Position numbers and translations under genes: made by a program. This document shows positions 9,601 through 16,622 of a stretch of DNA of 27,500 nt, piece by piece; position 1 is the first letter of the stretch, and the number at the start of each line of letters is the position of its first letter. Origin of the DNA: Tubiluchus corallicola (taxonomy: Eukaryota > Priapulida > Priapulimorpha > Priapulimorphida > Tubiluchidae); the NCBI GenBank assembly GCA_030141605.1, contig JAQGDQ010001306.1, forward strand, positions 1 to 27,500, written 5' to 3'. The notes beneath the pieces are model-generated. The model was not told the DNA's origin. It did no database searches and worked only from the letters and a program-made list of their open reading frames with translations.

Positions 9601-11334
9601 TCTCGACAGGAACACACCTGGGCCTTGGGTGCTCCAGCCCTTGTGTGTTCTCGACAGGCACACACCTGGACCTTGGGTGCTCCAGCCCTTGTGTGTTCTC
9701 GACAGGAACACACCTGGACCTTGGGTGCCCCAGCCCTCGTGTGCTCTCGACAGGCACACACCTGGACCTTGGGTGCTCCAGCCCTTGTGTGCTCTCGACA
9801 GGCACACACCTGGACCTTGGGTGCTCCAGCCCTTGTGTGCTCTCGACAGGGACACACCTGGACCTTGGGTGCTCCAGCCCTTGTGTGTTCTCGACAGGAA
9901 CACACCTGGACCTTGGGTGCTCCAGCCCTTGTGTGTTCTCGACAGGAACATAATATAATTTTTAATTAATGTTTTTATTAGATTTCAAAAGACGAACCAT
10001 CCTGTCACCATGATAATATTAACTGTAAAATAGTTTTCACATATTGTATTATTTGCATCATTTGATTTGGTAATCTTTTTTTATACAAATCACTCCAAAC
10101 AGGGTCAAATACACGCCCAGTAAAAATAAGAACAAACAACGAATCGCCCATAAGCTGATAGTACTGTAAGAAAGTTTTATTTTAAACATTTTTCTCCAAT
10201 AAAATTGTTAAGCCGTCTGTCGCTTATTGTACCGAGTACGCGATTGTAGTATTATGTGACCCATTTAATTGTCACTCTGCTACACTAAAGTACTGAATTA
10301 GTCTATGCTGCCATCTACAGTTGTTCTTTTACTCTAATTGTACAAAGTTTGTCAGAGATTCAATTTGTTTCTAAATATTGTTTCCTTTTGCTTTTATAGA
10401 TAGTCATTAATCAGAGTAATTAGATTGTTAATTTCTAGCTTTAATTCTGGATCTAACTCTTATTTAAGTTTAAATAGAGAAAAATTATAACATTACAACA
10501 AAGCTTTCTGTAAACAAATAATCTTTATCTGCTATCAAAGAAGCCAAGTAGACTTTGATTTTGGTTTAACTAGTAGTCTGTAGAGTATAGGCGACCTTTC
10601 CATTTATGGTCTGTATGCATGAATGTAATGTACCTTCCAATAGGAACTTGAATCTCTGGTCATGTGATTACAGCTGTTATTCCTGTCGAGAGCACACAAG
10701 GGCTGGAGCACCCCAGGCCCAGGTGTGTCCCTGTCGAGAACACTATTACACTGTTACAAGATACACGAATGAAATAAGTTAAAATGAGTCAAAACTTCAG
10801 TAGAGAAACCTTTTTTGTATTTTTAAATTAAATCCCGATTTCTTTTTTTAGCTTTGTGATTTAATTTTACTGTGATTTCTGCCGTGATTGCTATGCTGTA
10901 TTGTTAAAAGTTAATTAGATGTTCTATTTTTGGCAATTTTCGCTTGAAAAACTGCTGACGCAAAGCCATTGTTGTGGCGTCATCCATTATACTCTGCCTA
11001 TAACCTTAAACTTTAATTCACTAAAAGCTGCTGCTGGCTCTGCGTTATAAATGAGGACTATGTAGGATGTTCGCGTATTTTTGATTATAAGTGTGTTTAT
11101 TTGCAAAATTTTTATAGTAACATATCAAACGTTTATTTATAGGAAAAGCAGAAAGTAAGGGAGGACATGACCAGTATGGAAGAGGAAATGGCTAGAGCAG
11201 AGGAGCAACTAAAGAGGAGAAAAGAGGAGCTGGAAAGGAGTGCAGCGTCAGCTAGTCAGCGATCGGTCATCGCGACACCCGGACGAAGTGTTCCAAAAAC
11301 TCCACGACGAACACCGTCGCATTTCGGATTGTAG
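484..11334 (+). CDS. DHX38: DHX38/PRP16 pre-mRNA splicing helicase, C-terminal part (4 exons, 5' partial)
   Basis: This is the 3' end of the gene for the DEAH-box ATP-dependent RNA helicase that remodels the spliceosome for the second step of splicing, in the nucleus. The coding segments are 484-618, 1705-1830, 2632-2727 and 11143-11334. All junctions are phase 0 with GT-AG introns, and together they give 182 residues plus a stop. The visible protein is the end of the OB-fold region ([61 protein letters not shown]), then a charged helical tail rich in E and K, then a basic end with TPRRTP and a final FGL. This agrees closely in order and length with what I recall of animal DHX38. The helicase core lies left of the window. 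The last intron is 8.4 kb and holds a nested fucosyltransferase on the opposite strand and several repeats. Confidence 0.96.
833..1015 (-). mobile_element. LINE-type 3' tail, degenerate
   Basis: On the - strand the sequence runs into AGTGCGAAATAAATCTA, followed by a short (TCTAA)n tail near 833-850. This is the usual look of a non-LTR retrotransposon 3' end with a microsatellite tail. No coding part is seen, so the family is unknown. The AT-rich sequence from 1010 to 1110 holds nothing I can name. Confidence 0.5.
1315..1668. mobile_element. Short inverted-repeat element (MITE), copy A, in DHX38 intron
   Basis: The element begins CAGGGATGAGAA and ends TTCTCATCGCTG, so the tips are inverted repeats. 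It is flanked by the direct repeat CTTGTT (1309-1314 and 1669-1674), a 6-bp target-site duplication. It shares a long, highly similar left part with copy B at 11632-12092. It also carries a private segment with a GGGGCC/GGCCCC hairpin near 1598-1615. There is no coding capacity. It ends 36 bp before the next DHX38 exon. Confidence 0.85.
1705..1830 (+). CDS. DHX38: DHX38 exon b
   Basis: The exon has 42 codons, from GIGEYVN to YHELIMTSK. It is bounded by acceptor TTATGTTCAG and donor GTATGC. The core [17 protein letters not shown] is a signature stretch of the DEAH helicase C-terminal OB fold. Confidence 0.97.
1955..2235 (-). mobile_element. tRNA-derived SINE, copy 1
   Basis: Read on the - strand, it starts GACCAGACGGTTTAGTCTAG. 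It has an A-box-like TAGTCTAGTGG (2213-2223) and a B-box-like GAGTTCGAACC (2171-2181), the internal RNA polymerase III promoter of a tRNA-derived head. It continues through a unique body and ends in AAATAAAGATTATT followed by (ATT)n (1961-1984). A second copy lies at 16623-16884 on the + strand. Confidence 0.88.
2261..2559. mobile_element. PIF/Harbinger-like MITE with TTA duplication
   Basis: The 293-bp element (2264-2556) has imperfect terminal inverted repeats of about 27 bp. The left end is GGCTCGTTCACACTAGCAAG and the right end, read in reverse, is GGCACGTCTGCACTAGCACA. It is flanked by TTA at 2261-2263 and 2557-2559. A TTA duplication and GGC-type tips fit a non-autonomous PIF/Harbinger element. 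Several internal copies of the CAAGTTTT/CTAGCAAG motif suggest subterminal binding repeats. With SINE copy 1 it fills most of this DHX38 intron. Confidence 0.7.
2632..2727 (+). CDS. DHX38: DHX38 exon c
   Basis: The exon has 32 codons and encodes [20 protein letters not shown], then a stretch ending SGKSRE. The acceptor is CTTTTTCAG and the donor is GTATGG. It ends the conserved OB-fold region. The next coding exon is 8.4 kb away. Confidence 0.97.
2864..2917. repeat. Hairpin beside the 25-bp array
   Basis: ATGGATGACAGTAA at 2864 is matched about 20 bp later by its reverse complement, with one small bulge (TTACTGTC then TGTCATCCAT). It could form a stem of about 14 bp. It ends a few bases before the 25-bp array. 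Confidence 0.6.
2923..3647. repeat. 25-bp minisatellite, about 29 copies, palindromic core
   Basis: The unit is ATAGGCACATAGAGTAGGGT plus ACCCT. The join contains the perfect 12-bp palindrome TAGGGTACCCTA. Variants are few and recurrent: GGGT/GGAT, ATAGAG/ATGGAG, and units one base shorter. The mix implies recent spread by unequal exchange or gene conversion. It lies in the last DHX38 intron, 195 bp after a donor site. Confidence 0.97.
3648..4186. other. Intronic stretch, no gene; probable 3'UTR of nested gene
   Basis: No exon is seen here. At 3753-3815 a weak tRNA-like piece (TAGTGGGTTGC and, 36 bases further, GGTTCAAATAC) may be an old SINE head. An AATAAA on the - strand at 4109-4114 lies about 75 bp past the fucosyltransferase stop and is a plausible poly(A) signal for it. 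Confidence 0.5.
4187..5454 (-). pseudogene. Alpha-1,3-fucosyltransferase (GT10), single frameshift, nested in DHX38 intron
   Basis: The family transfers fucose from GDP-fucose to N-acetylglucosamine-containing glycans in the Golgi. The locus reads from ATG at 5452-5454 to TAA at 4187-4189 with no intron, about 422 residues if one break is bridged. The N-terminal part has a short cytosolic tail and one signal-anchor segment (residues about 24-42, [18 protein letters not shown]), typical of a type II Golgi enzyme. Then come a stem and LILYWNSLY. In the second frame are [36 protein letters not shown] and the GT10 C-terminal signature [19 protein letters not shown], followed by [21 protein letters not shown] and LAEYL. 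NGT and NLS sequons occur near residues 85 and 135. The frame changes by one base near 4953-4965, between VWVFYL and DESPVYT. Nothing else is lost, so this is either a very young pseudogene or a base error in the assembly. Confidence 0.92.
5455..5688. other. Upstream flank of the fucosyltransferase
   Basis: This short intergenic stretch lies between the fucosyltransferase start and the Tc1 element and would hold the fucosyltransferase promoter and 5'UTR. On the - strand there is only a weak TATA-like CTATTTATT near 5563-5571. No clear promoter is seen. Confidence 0.35.
5689..6298 (+). pseudogene. Tc1/mariner-type transposase, N-terminal half, in-frame stop and truncated
   Basis: The reading frame starts with ATG at 5869 ([20 protein letters not shown]). 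It encodes the helix-turn-helix DNA-binding part of a Tc1-like transposase: [19 protein letters not shown], then a GRPQKTT linker of the GRP type between the two HTH subdomains. A single TAA at 6064-6066 interrupts the frame right after the linker. The same frame goes on with [10 protein letters not shown] through [16 protein letters not shown] to LNFAKRHLY. Homology stops at about 6298, where the 65-bp array begins, so the catalytic DDE domain is missing. CAGTCATTTGCAAAAGTTTA at 5689 resembles a Tc1 terminal repeat and is the likely left end. Confidence 0.88.
6305..7209 (-). repeat. 65-bp minisatellite, about 14 copies, tail of a LINE
   Basis: The unit, on the + strand, reads GATCATCATCATCATCCAAT, then GAATCATATGTCCAAGGACA, then TGATTCTGTTCACCTCCCTA and TGCCA. 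It includes the short inverted repeat ATGTCC-AA-GGACAT. Variants such as CAGCATCAT for CATCATCAT recur along the array. It adjoins the 3' end of the LINE at 7210-7677, and a second array of the same unit follows a LINE of the same family at 13336-13832, so the repeat is part of that element's 3' end. Confidence 0.95.
7210..7680 (-). mobile_element. Non-LTR retrotransposon (LINE) 3' fragment, copy 1
   Basis: On the - strand, 7677-7402 encodes the tail of a reverse transcriptase [55 protein letters not shown] change of frame near 7402-7410 leads into [14 protein letters not shown] and on to AGSPGIGR at the array. The YGCETWTL- and LRWFGHV-like motifs are typical of the C-terminal region of many animal LINE polyproteins. 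It is 5' truncated and frameshifted, hence dead. Copy 2 is at 12986-13335. Confidence 0.88.
7681..8540. other. Intronic stretch without genes
   Basis: I see no exon or clear element here. The one notable site is a CTCF-like motif at 8048-8061, listed separately. The short open frames in this stretch have no recognisable motif. Confidence 0.5.
8048..8061 (+). promoter_or_regulatory. CTCF-like motif
   Basis: CCGCTAGATGGCAG fits the animal CTCF core pattern at every position. This is a sequence match only. Other CTCF-like sequences are at 10308-10320 (-), 12903-12916 (+) and 17291-17304 (+). Confidence 0.4.
8541..9950. repeat. 48-bp minisatellite, 29.4 copies, open in all six frames
   Basis: The unit is TGTGCTCTCGACAGGAACAC, ACCTGGACCTTGGGTGCTCC, AGCCCTTG. 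It is GC-rich in an AT-rich setting. Differences cluster at a few positions (GTGC/GTGT, AGGA/AGGC/AGGG, TGGACC/TGGGCC, GTGCTCC/GTGGTCC), so units share alleles in a mosaic. The unit length is a multiple of three and contains no stop codon in any frame on either strand, so six open frames of more than 440 codons arise. They look like products of the repeat, not genes. An inverted solo unit lies at 10676-10747. Confidence 0.97.
9951..11142. other. Rest of DHX38 last intron
   Basis: This is AT-rich intron sequence with no exon. It holds the inverted solo 48-bp unit (10676-10747) and a CTCF-like site on the - strand (CTGTAGATGGCAG, 10308-10320). It ends with acceptor GTTTATTTATAG before 11143. 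I see nothing else to name. Confidence 0.6.
10676..10747 (-). repeat. Inverted solo copy of the 48-bp unit
   Basis: This is about 1.3 units of the 48-bp repeat in opposite orientation to the array. It carries the rarer CCTGGGCCTGGGG variant and resembles the left edge of the array, where the first unit also has CCTGGGCC. The flank GTAATAGTG, in reverse, resembles GTAATGTG at the array's left edge. It may be the right terminal inverted repeat of an element that contains the array. Confidence 0.85.
11143..11334 (+). CDS. DHX38: DHX38 last coding exon
   Basis: The exon has 63 codons plus TAG. It encodes a charged helix ([20 protein letters not shown], then [12 protein letters not shown]), a Ser/Ala linker and the basic C-terminus ([20 protein letters not shown]). 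TPRRTP and terminal FGL are hallmarks of DHX38 in animals. Confidence 0.96.
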   Translation, partial: EKQKVREDMTSMEEEMARAEEQLKRRKEELERSAASASQRSVIATPGRSVPKTPRRTPSHFGL

Positions 11335-11604
11335 TATAAGCTTTTTGTACATGGATCTAGTTTTAGTGCTATCTAATAATTTTACTATCATGGATTTTAC
11401 TATTATCAAAGAAAATGTATGTAAAAAGTATTGTAGGTTCATTACGTATTGTTGTGTTCTGTACTTAAGTGTGCAAGTTTCCTACTCTGACTCCACTGAC
11501 TAATAGTAAATTCTAACTTAGAGAAAAGCAAATTTCATTTTCTTTAAATAGTCTAGACTTTGTATGTAAAATTTGTACATAAAATGTTTAAAAGTACTAA
11601 TAAA
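11335..11604 (+). promoter_or_regulatory. DHX38: DHX38 3'UTR with AATAAA signal
   Basis: This is AT-rich sequence after the stop codon. The first canonical AATAAA is at 11599-11604, 265 bp past the stop, with a GT-rich stretch (TGGTGGTGTAATT) about 15 bp downstream that fits a cleavage/polyadenylation site. Other AATAAA motifs occur near 12650 and 12834 and could be alternative sites. Confidence 0.65.
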
Positions 11605-11631
11605 ATTGAGCAGTACTGGTGGTGTAATTCA

Positions 11632-12092
11632 CAGAGATGAGAATTTTCCGCGGATACGCAGAATTCCGAGTTTTTGGAAGACCAGTAGTGCCGTTTTTGT
11701 AAATCGCGTAAATTCCTTGAGAAAATTTTTACGGACCCAGTACGTTATTTCACAAGCTGACCGCTAGTTGGCAGGCCGTCACTTTGTTTACATCACGTAC
11801 ATCAGTGTAACCACGTGTATATCTCTATGTATAAAAATATAGAATCAATTGTGCAGAGTTATTTGAGTCAATTGCAGACAGTTTTTATATACTTTTGCAT
11901 AGGAGCGGCCAGTACTTAGATGTTTTTGAGACAATTAGGTATCATGTATCCTTGATAGTTGGGTATTTTAAATTATGCATGAAACAAGGTAACTGATATT
12001 TTAAGTCCACTTAGAGGTTCTCTATGGCCTATGCGGCCCACAAACCCCCGGCCTGTTTCAGGGTTTTTTGCAATTTGTCATTCTCATCTCTG
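11632..12092. mobile_element. Short inverted-repeat element (MITE), copy B
   Basis: The tips are CAGAGATGAGAA and TTCTCATCTCTG, a perfect 12-bp inverted repeat. The element is flanked by AATTCA on both sides (11626-11631 and 12093-12098). The left 200 bp closely match copy A (1315-1668) through TATGTATAAAAATAT. A segment of about 155 bp absent from copy A follows, then the shared CCACTTAGAGG and CCCCCGGCCTGTTTCAG end. There is no transposase. It starts 28 bp after the DHX38 poly(A) signal. Confidence 0.87.
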
Positions 12093-12985
12093 AATTCATG
12101 GTTCAGGATTGTGGTAGCATTGCTATTAGGAAATATTAAGTGTTTTAATCATTGTAAGACTTAACTTATTCTTGCAAAATTAAATAATAATGACTTTTAT
12201 TGGAATCTTTTATCTCCTTTGCATTATTTTCTGCAATTTTTGCTGAGTTGTTTCTAATTTGTTTATTCTTTTGTCGCCACAGAGGGGACAACTGCAACTG
12301 AGTGGCCACACTGTGTGTGCAGCAACCTAAGTTAGGCAGCTGTGAATTTGTAGGTGCATGGGTGACCATCAGTAGAATTGGCCAAGAAACCTTTATCAGT
12401 TCAGTGCTTCATCTTAGAGGATAGTTCTTAGTAATTAGCTAGATTCTGGTCCTGTCACAAGCATCCAGTTTGAGTGAGCCGTACAATTTGGAATCTGGGT
12501 TACACTACGTCAAGCTTGTAAAATTTACTGCAACTTTCAAAATGATAGTTTTGCTGTTTCGTTTCTGAAAATTTCATTTTTTATTATTGCTGAACGTTTT
12601 ACGTTTATACACTGTGAAATATGAACTGACTGTAAATAGAATAGCTGTGAATAAATTTAGCCTGATTCACAATTTTCTTATAGCTTGTTTAGTTAAAATA
12701 GTTTTCACATAAAATAAGATATTAAAATTTTTGTAGTACGTATCGTATATTCTAGCAGTTTATGAACATAAAAGTTAAGTTAGGACGTTGATTTTATTCT
12801 CTTATACGTATCAACAGCTTTAACTGTTACGTAATAAAGTTTTTGCCTGCAGCTGTTTGTGACTGACTGCTAGTAACTTTAGAAATATATATGTTCATTT
12901 CCTCGCTAGATGGCAGCACAATCCAATAATAACGCTCTCCAAGTTCAAAATTGTGTAGTTCGGAACGATGCGTTTCATAGCATAA
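12093..12985. other. Intergenic stretch, no gene
   Basis: No coding exon is recognised. A pyrimidine-rich acceptor-like TTCTTTTGTCGCCACAG ends at about 12282, but the sequence after it has no convincing frame. A CTCF-like TCGCTAGATGGCAG lies at 12903-12916, just before the LINE. Confidence 0.45.
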
Positions 12986-13335
12986 AGTATAAAGCTGAAA
13001 TTGAGGCGTTTCAAAGGCGAAATTACAGAAACATTTTGGGTATTAGATGGTCAAAGAAAATTTCAAACAAAGATCTATATGAAAAAATAAAAGAAGAACC
13101 TTGGACAAGAAAAATACTAAGATGCCGTTTAAGATGGATTGGGCACATGCTTAGACTACCTGATGATATTCCAGTGAAGATAGCTCTTCAACAAGCCATA
13201 GAACCAGCTAAAAAACCTGCAGGAGGACAAATGTTAACATATTTAGATTTTGCACAGAAAGATTTAAACACTTCAGCATTGATCCTTAGAAATGGGGCAT
13301 TGCGGCAAGCAGGGAGTCCTGGCATAGAGAGGTGA
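12986..13335 (+). mobile_element. Non-LTR retrotransposon (LINE) 3' fragment, copy 2
   Basis: The frame encodes [42 protein letters not shown] and on to AGSPGIER, then TGA inside the first 65-bp unit. It matches copy 1 (7210-7680, opposite strand) nearly residue for residue, and here the frame is intact. It is 5' truncated at about 12986. The codons upstream of that point are not part of the element. Confidence 0.9.
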
Positions 13336-13832
13336 GCAGAATCATGTCACTGGACGTGTGATTCATTGGATGATGCTGATGATCTGGCATAGGGAGGTGA
13401 ACAGAATCATGTCCCTGGACGTATGATTCATTGGATGGTGATGATGATCTGGCATAGGGAGGTGAACAGAATCATGCCCCTGGACGTATGATTCATTGGA
13501 TGATGATGATGATCTGGCATAGGGAGGTGAACAGAATCATGCCCCTGGACGTGTGATTCATTGGATGATGATGATGATCTGGCATAGGGAGGTGAGCAGA
13601 ATCATGTCCCTGGACGTGTGATTCATTGGATGATGATGATGATCTGGCATAGGGAGGTGAACAGAATCATGTCCCTGGACGTATGATTCATTGGATGGTG
13701 ATGATGATCTGGCATAGGGAGGTGAACAGAATCATGCCCCTGGACGTGTGATTCATTGGATGATGATGATGATCTGGCATAGGGAGGTGAGCAGAATCAT
13801 GTCCCTGGACGTGTGATTCATTGGATGGTGCG
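13336..13832 (+). repeat. 65-bp minisatellite, about 7.6 copies, LINE tail
   Basis: The same 65-bp unit as at 6305-7209 follows directly after the LINE end, in the same orientation relative to the LINE. The first unit has GATGCTGATGAT and later ones mostly GATGATGATGAT or GGTGATGATGAT. It ends abruptly before CGTTCGGTACG. Confidence 0.95.
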
Positions 13833-14204
13833 TTCGGTACGAATAATAGAATAGATTCATTTAACAACAGCAGCTGCAACGATGCAATAACAATAATAAG
13901 AAAGTTGCTGTAAAGAGGAACAAGGATCGAGTGTTTTCTAGTTTTCCTCCTACAGGTGGACACCACAGCTGTAAACATCATTCCATAACTATATAAATTT
14001 GAAAAAACAAAATTGTAAATTTTGGGAAACCTGTGAAATTTTAGGGAAGAACTACTACATCACTCAAGGGAGACACTTAAACAATTGAAAAGCTCTTAAC
14101 ACAGTTCTGTTGTACTAACTATAATTGTTAAAACAGCTACATCTAGAAAACGTTTACTTAGAAGATTATGAATAAGGATTAAATATATGTATATTTATAT
14201 ACAT
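13833..14204. other. Intergenic stretch, nothing recognised
   Basis: This is AT-rich sequence without a recognisable frame, RNA gene or repeat, apart from AT-rich ends near 14180-14204. Confidence 0.5.
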
Positions 14205-14400
14205 ATATAATAATCTTTATTTGCCATAAAAAATCGATATTCATAACTATAAAAGTATAAAAGAACATCGCAGCATGAGAATAAAAATTCACACAACTGT
14301 TAAATGCGTCCAGTGCAAACTAAAAACTGTGCAAAAAATTTAAAACAAAATATACATTATAATGTTACACGCAAATTATAATAGACTATATACAATATAT
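14205..14400 (-). mobile_element. LINE 3' end, same family as 27055-27500
   Basis: On the + strand TAATAATCTTTATTTGCCAT, followed by AAATGCGTCCAGTGCAAACT, corresponds to TAATAATCTTTATTTGCCAA and AAATGCGTCAGTGCAATCTA near 27065 and 27173. The second copy has coding sequence next to it, so this is the 3'UTR and tail of a non-LTR retrotransposon on the - strand. Flanking (TA)n runs occur at 14186-14210 and 14400-14440. Confidence 0.65.
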
Positions 14401-14635
14401 ACATATATACAATATGTATATATATATATATATACATAAACAAAATTTGTTTAACAGATTTTTTAAATTTATTCAAATTAAACATTTTAAATTCATCAGG
14501 GTTGTTCAACTAAACTTTCGTAGCATTGTATTTATTTGTTTGCTGAAAAATATACGTCGAGTGCTGTGGTATAATATAATTAGTAGATGTAAGTCTGGTA
14601 TAGTGATCATAAGTATGGATAACTGGAGTGAGTAA

Positions 14636-15692
14636 TATAGGTTTTACACGTCAAATGTAGACACAGGAAAGTTCAAATGTGACTTAGGCAAGTCAAATGT
14701 AGACATAGGAAAGTTCAAATGTGACTTAGGCAAGTCAAATGTAGACATAGGAAAGTTCAAATGTGACTTAGGTAAGTCAAATGTAGACACAGGAAAGTTC
14801 AAATGTGACTTAGGTAAGTCAAATGTAGACACGGGAAAGTTCAAATGTGACTTAGGTAAGTCAAATGTAGACATAGGAAAGTTCAAATGTGACTTAGGTA
14901 AGTCAAATGTAGACATAGGAAAGTTCAAATGTGACTTAGGTAAGTCAAATGTAGACACAGGAAAGTTCAAATGTGACTTAGGTAAGTCAAATGTAGACAC
15001 GGGAAAGTTCAAATGTGACTTAGGCAAGTCAAATGTAGACATAGGAAAGTTCAAATGTGACTTAGGCAAGTTAAATGTAGACACAGGAAAGTTCAAATGT
15101 GACTTAGGTAAGTCAAATGTAGACATAGGAAAGTTCAAATGTGACTTAGGCAAGTCAAATGTAGACACGGGAAAGTTCAAATGTGACTTAGGCAAGTCAA
15201 ATGTAGACACGGGAAAGTTCAAATGTGACTTAGGTAAGTCAAATGTAGACATAAGAAAGTTCAAATGTGACTTAGGCAAGTCAAATGTAGACACAGGAAA
15301 GTTCAAATGTGACTTAGGCAAGTCAAATGTAGATGCAATTAACGTTAAGAATGTATTGTTTTCTCTAACAGTTGCAATGGTATGTAAAGTTTGCAGAATA
15401 TTAGTGAACCTATAACGTTGTTATTTTAACTTAAGAGCAATTATTAAATTGAAATTAAAGGAGATTAAATTTAACATCCTTAAACTTTACCACCTATCCA
15501 CATTTGAGATACCAATGTCACACTTGACGTGTGTCTACATTTGACTTACCAAAAGCGCTTAAGATTTCTTGAAAACCATTGTTAACACATTTGAACTACC
15601 TAAGTCTACATTTGAGTTACCAAGACACATTTGAATTACCTAAATCTACATTTGACTTAACGTAAGCCTACATTTGACATGTAAAACCTATA
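14636..15692. mobile_element. Foldback-like element: 27-bp inverted ends around a 42-bp array
   Basis: The left end TATAGGTTTTACACGTCAAA (14636 on) and the right end, read in reverse, TATAGGTTTTACATGTCAAA (15692 back) match at 25 of 27 positions. Between them lies the 42-bp array (14649-15332), then about 170 bp of spacer. The right 180 bp (15515-15690) hold degenerate inverted copies of the same motifs (GTCTACATTTGACTTACC, ACATTTGAACTACCTAAGTC). TA or TATA at both ends may be the target duplication. No protein is encoded, so movement would need a transposase supplied from elsewhere. Confidence 0.8.
14649..15332. repeat. 42-bp minisatellite, about 16 copies
   Basis: The unit is AAGTCAAATGTAGACACAGG, AAAGTTCAAATGTGACTTAG, GC. 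Each unit contains two near-repeats (GTCAAATGTAGAC and TTCAAATGTGAC), so it may have grown from a motif of about 21 bp. Variants (ACACAGG/ACATAGG/ACACGGG, GGCAAG/GGTAAG) are shuffled among units. One - strand frame is open for 225 codons only because 42 is divisible by three. Confidence 0.97.
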
Positions 15693-16622
15693 ATAATAAT
15701 TATCAAAAGTAAAAAATTATTTTAATGTCAGTGAACGATATATCAGCCAGGGATTTTTAGTCTTGGTTTTAGTCATCTCGAATGTGGAAGTGATAAAAAA
15801 TGAAGTTTATTTAAGTTTATATCCAGTTTTTCTTTTCTATTCCGAGAATGGTGCGTAACTGAAATCAAAAATTGCAAATATACAACTATGATGTTTTATC
15901 ACTACCAGGCTTAAGCTAATTTTATTGTTATTCTAATGTATGTACGAATAAATTGTGGTTTTAAGTTAAGCAGGCTCAATGCCATTAAATTTTGCAAATG
16001 AAAGTTACGTCACAAGTTTGAAGTCATTAGTCGTTTACTAAGTTTACTTTTCATTCATTGGTTTCGATTTTTAGAAATTTTTCGATCATTAACACCTGTA
16101 TTCTGAACGCTTTGTTTTGTTTAGTAATAATAGTAATAATGTAATTTCACTGCTACTCATGAGTGAAATAGCTACAGTGTCATCCCAATAATCACATACA
16201 TCCATTGAAGGATGGCTTGACTAGTTGACCTTCTTGGTCTTTCGCCATCATTTTTCCTTTGTGATAATTAAATACATTTACTTGCCTCAGTTATATCATG
16301 AATATGGAAATAAATGCACGTTTTGAATTGAATTGAATTGAATAAAAAAATTGAATTGTTTAAAAACTGCGCTGGTGTCGACAAACACAAATCAATGGTT
16401 TTAATCACAAGATTTTTATAGTAAATTAAACTTTTGCAACAATGTTTAACTTGCATATTTGTTCGAAGAGCTAAGAATAACAATTTTACGGGGTTGAACT
16501 TATGACCTTTAGCTTAGAAACTTGAAAGCTAGCTCACTATCTCTGGGATAAATGGCTTATTTCCTGTCCTAGACAGAGAAAGAATTCGTAGATTAAGTTG
16601 ACCAGACGTAGATTAAGCATTT
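15693..16622. other. Intergenic stretch with LINE tail relic
   Basis: No gene is seen. At 16290-16345, ATGAATATGGAAATAAATGC followed by (TTGAA)n resembles a LINE 3' tail. At 16487-16555 a weak tRNA-like stretch on the - strand (AGTTCAACCCC as B box) may be an old SINE head. At 16590-16623, GTAGATTAAG and TTGACCAGACG occur twice just before SINE copy 2, a small local duplication of its 5' end. Confidence 0.45.

Noticed and set aside
2923-9950. CRISPR-like arrays
   Set aside because: Repeats are head to tail without unique spacers and the genome is plainly eukaryotic; these are minisatellites.
8480-9969. Long open frames of 441-482 codons over the 48-bp array
   Set aside because: All six frames are open because the unit length is divisible by three and has no stops. 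None shows a start context or splice signal that favours it.
12166-12369. 67-codon - strand frame in the intergenic region
   Set aside because: No recognisable motif, low complexity of use, and no splice or start context.
13336-13832. Hammerhead ribozyme in the 65-bp repeat (CTGATGA in some units)
   Set aside because: Most units have GATGATGAT instead, and no GAAA core or closing stems are present at the right spacing.
14644-15321. 225-codon frame over the 42-bp array (PKSHLNFPVSTFDL repeats)
   Set aside because: It is a product of a 42-bp repeat on one strand and lies wholly inside an inverted-repeat element.
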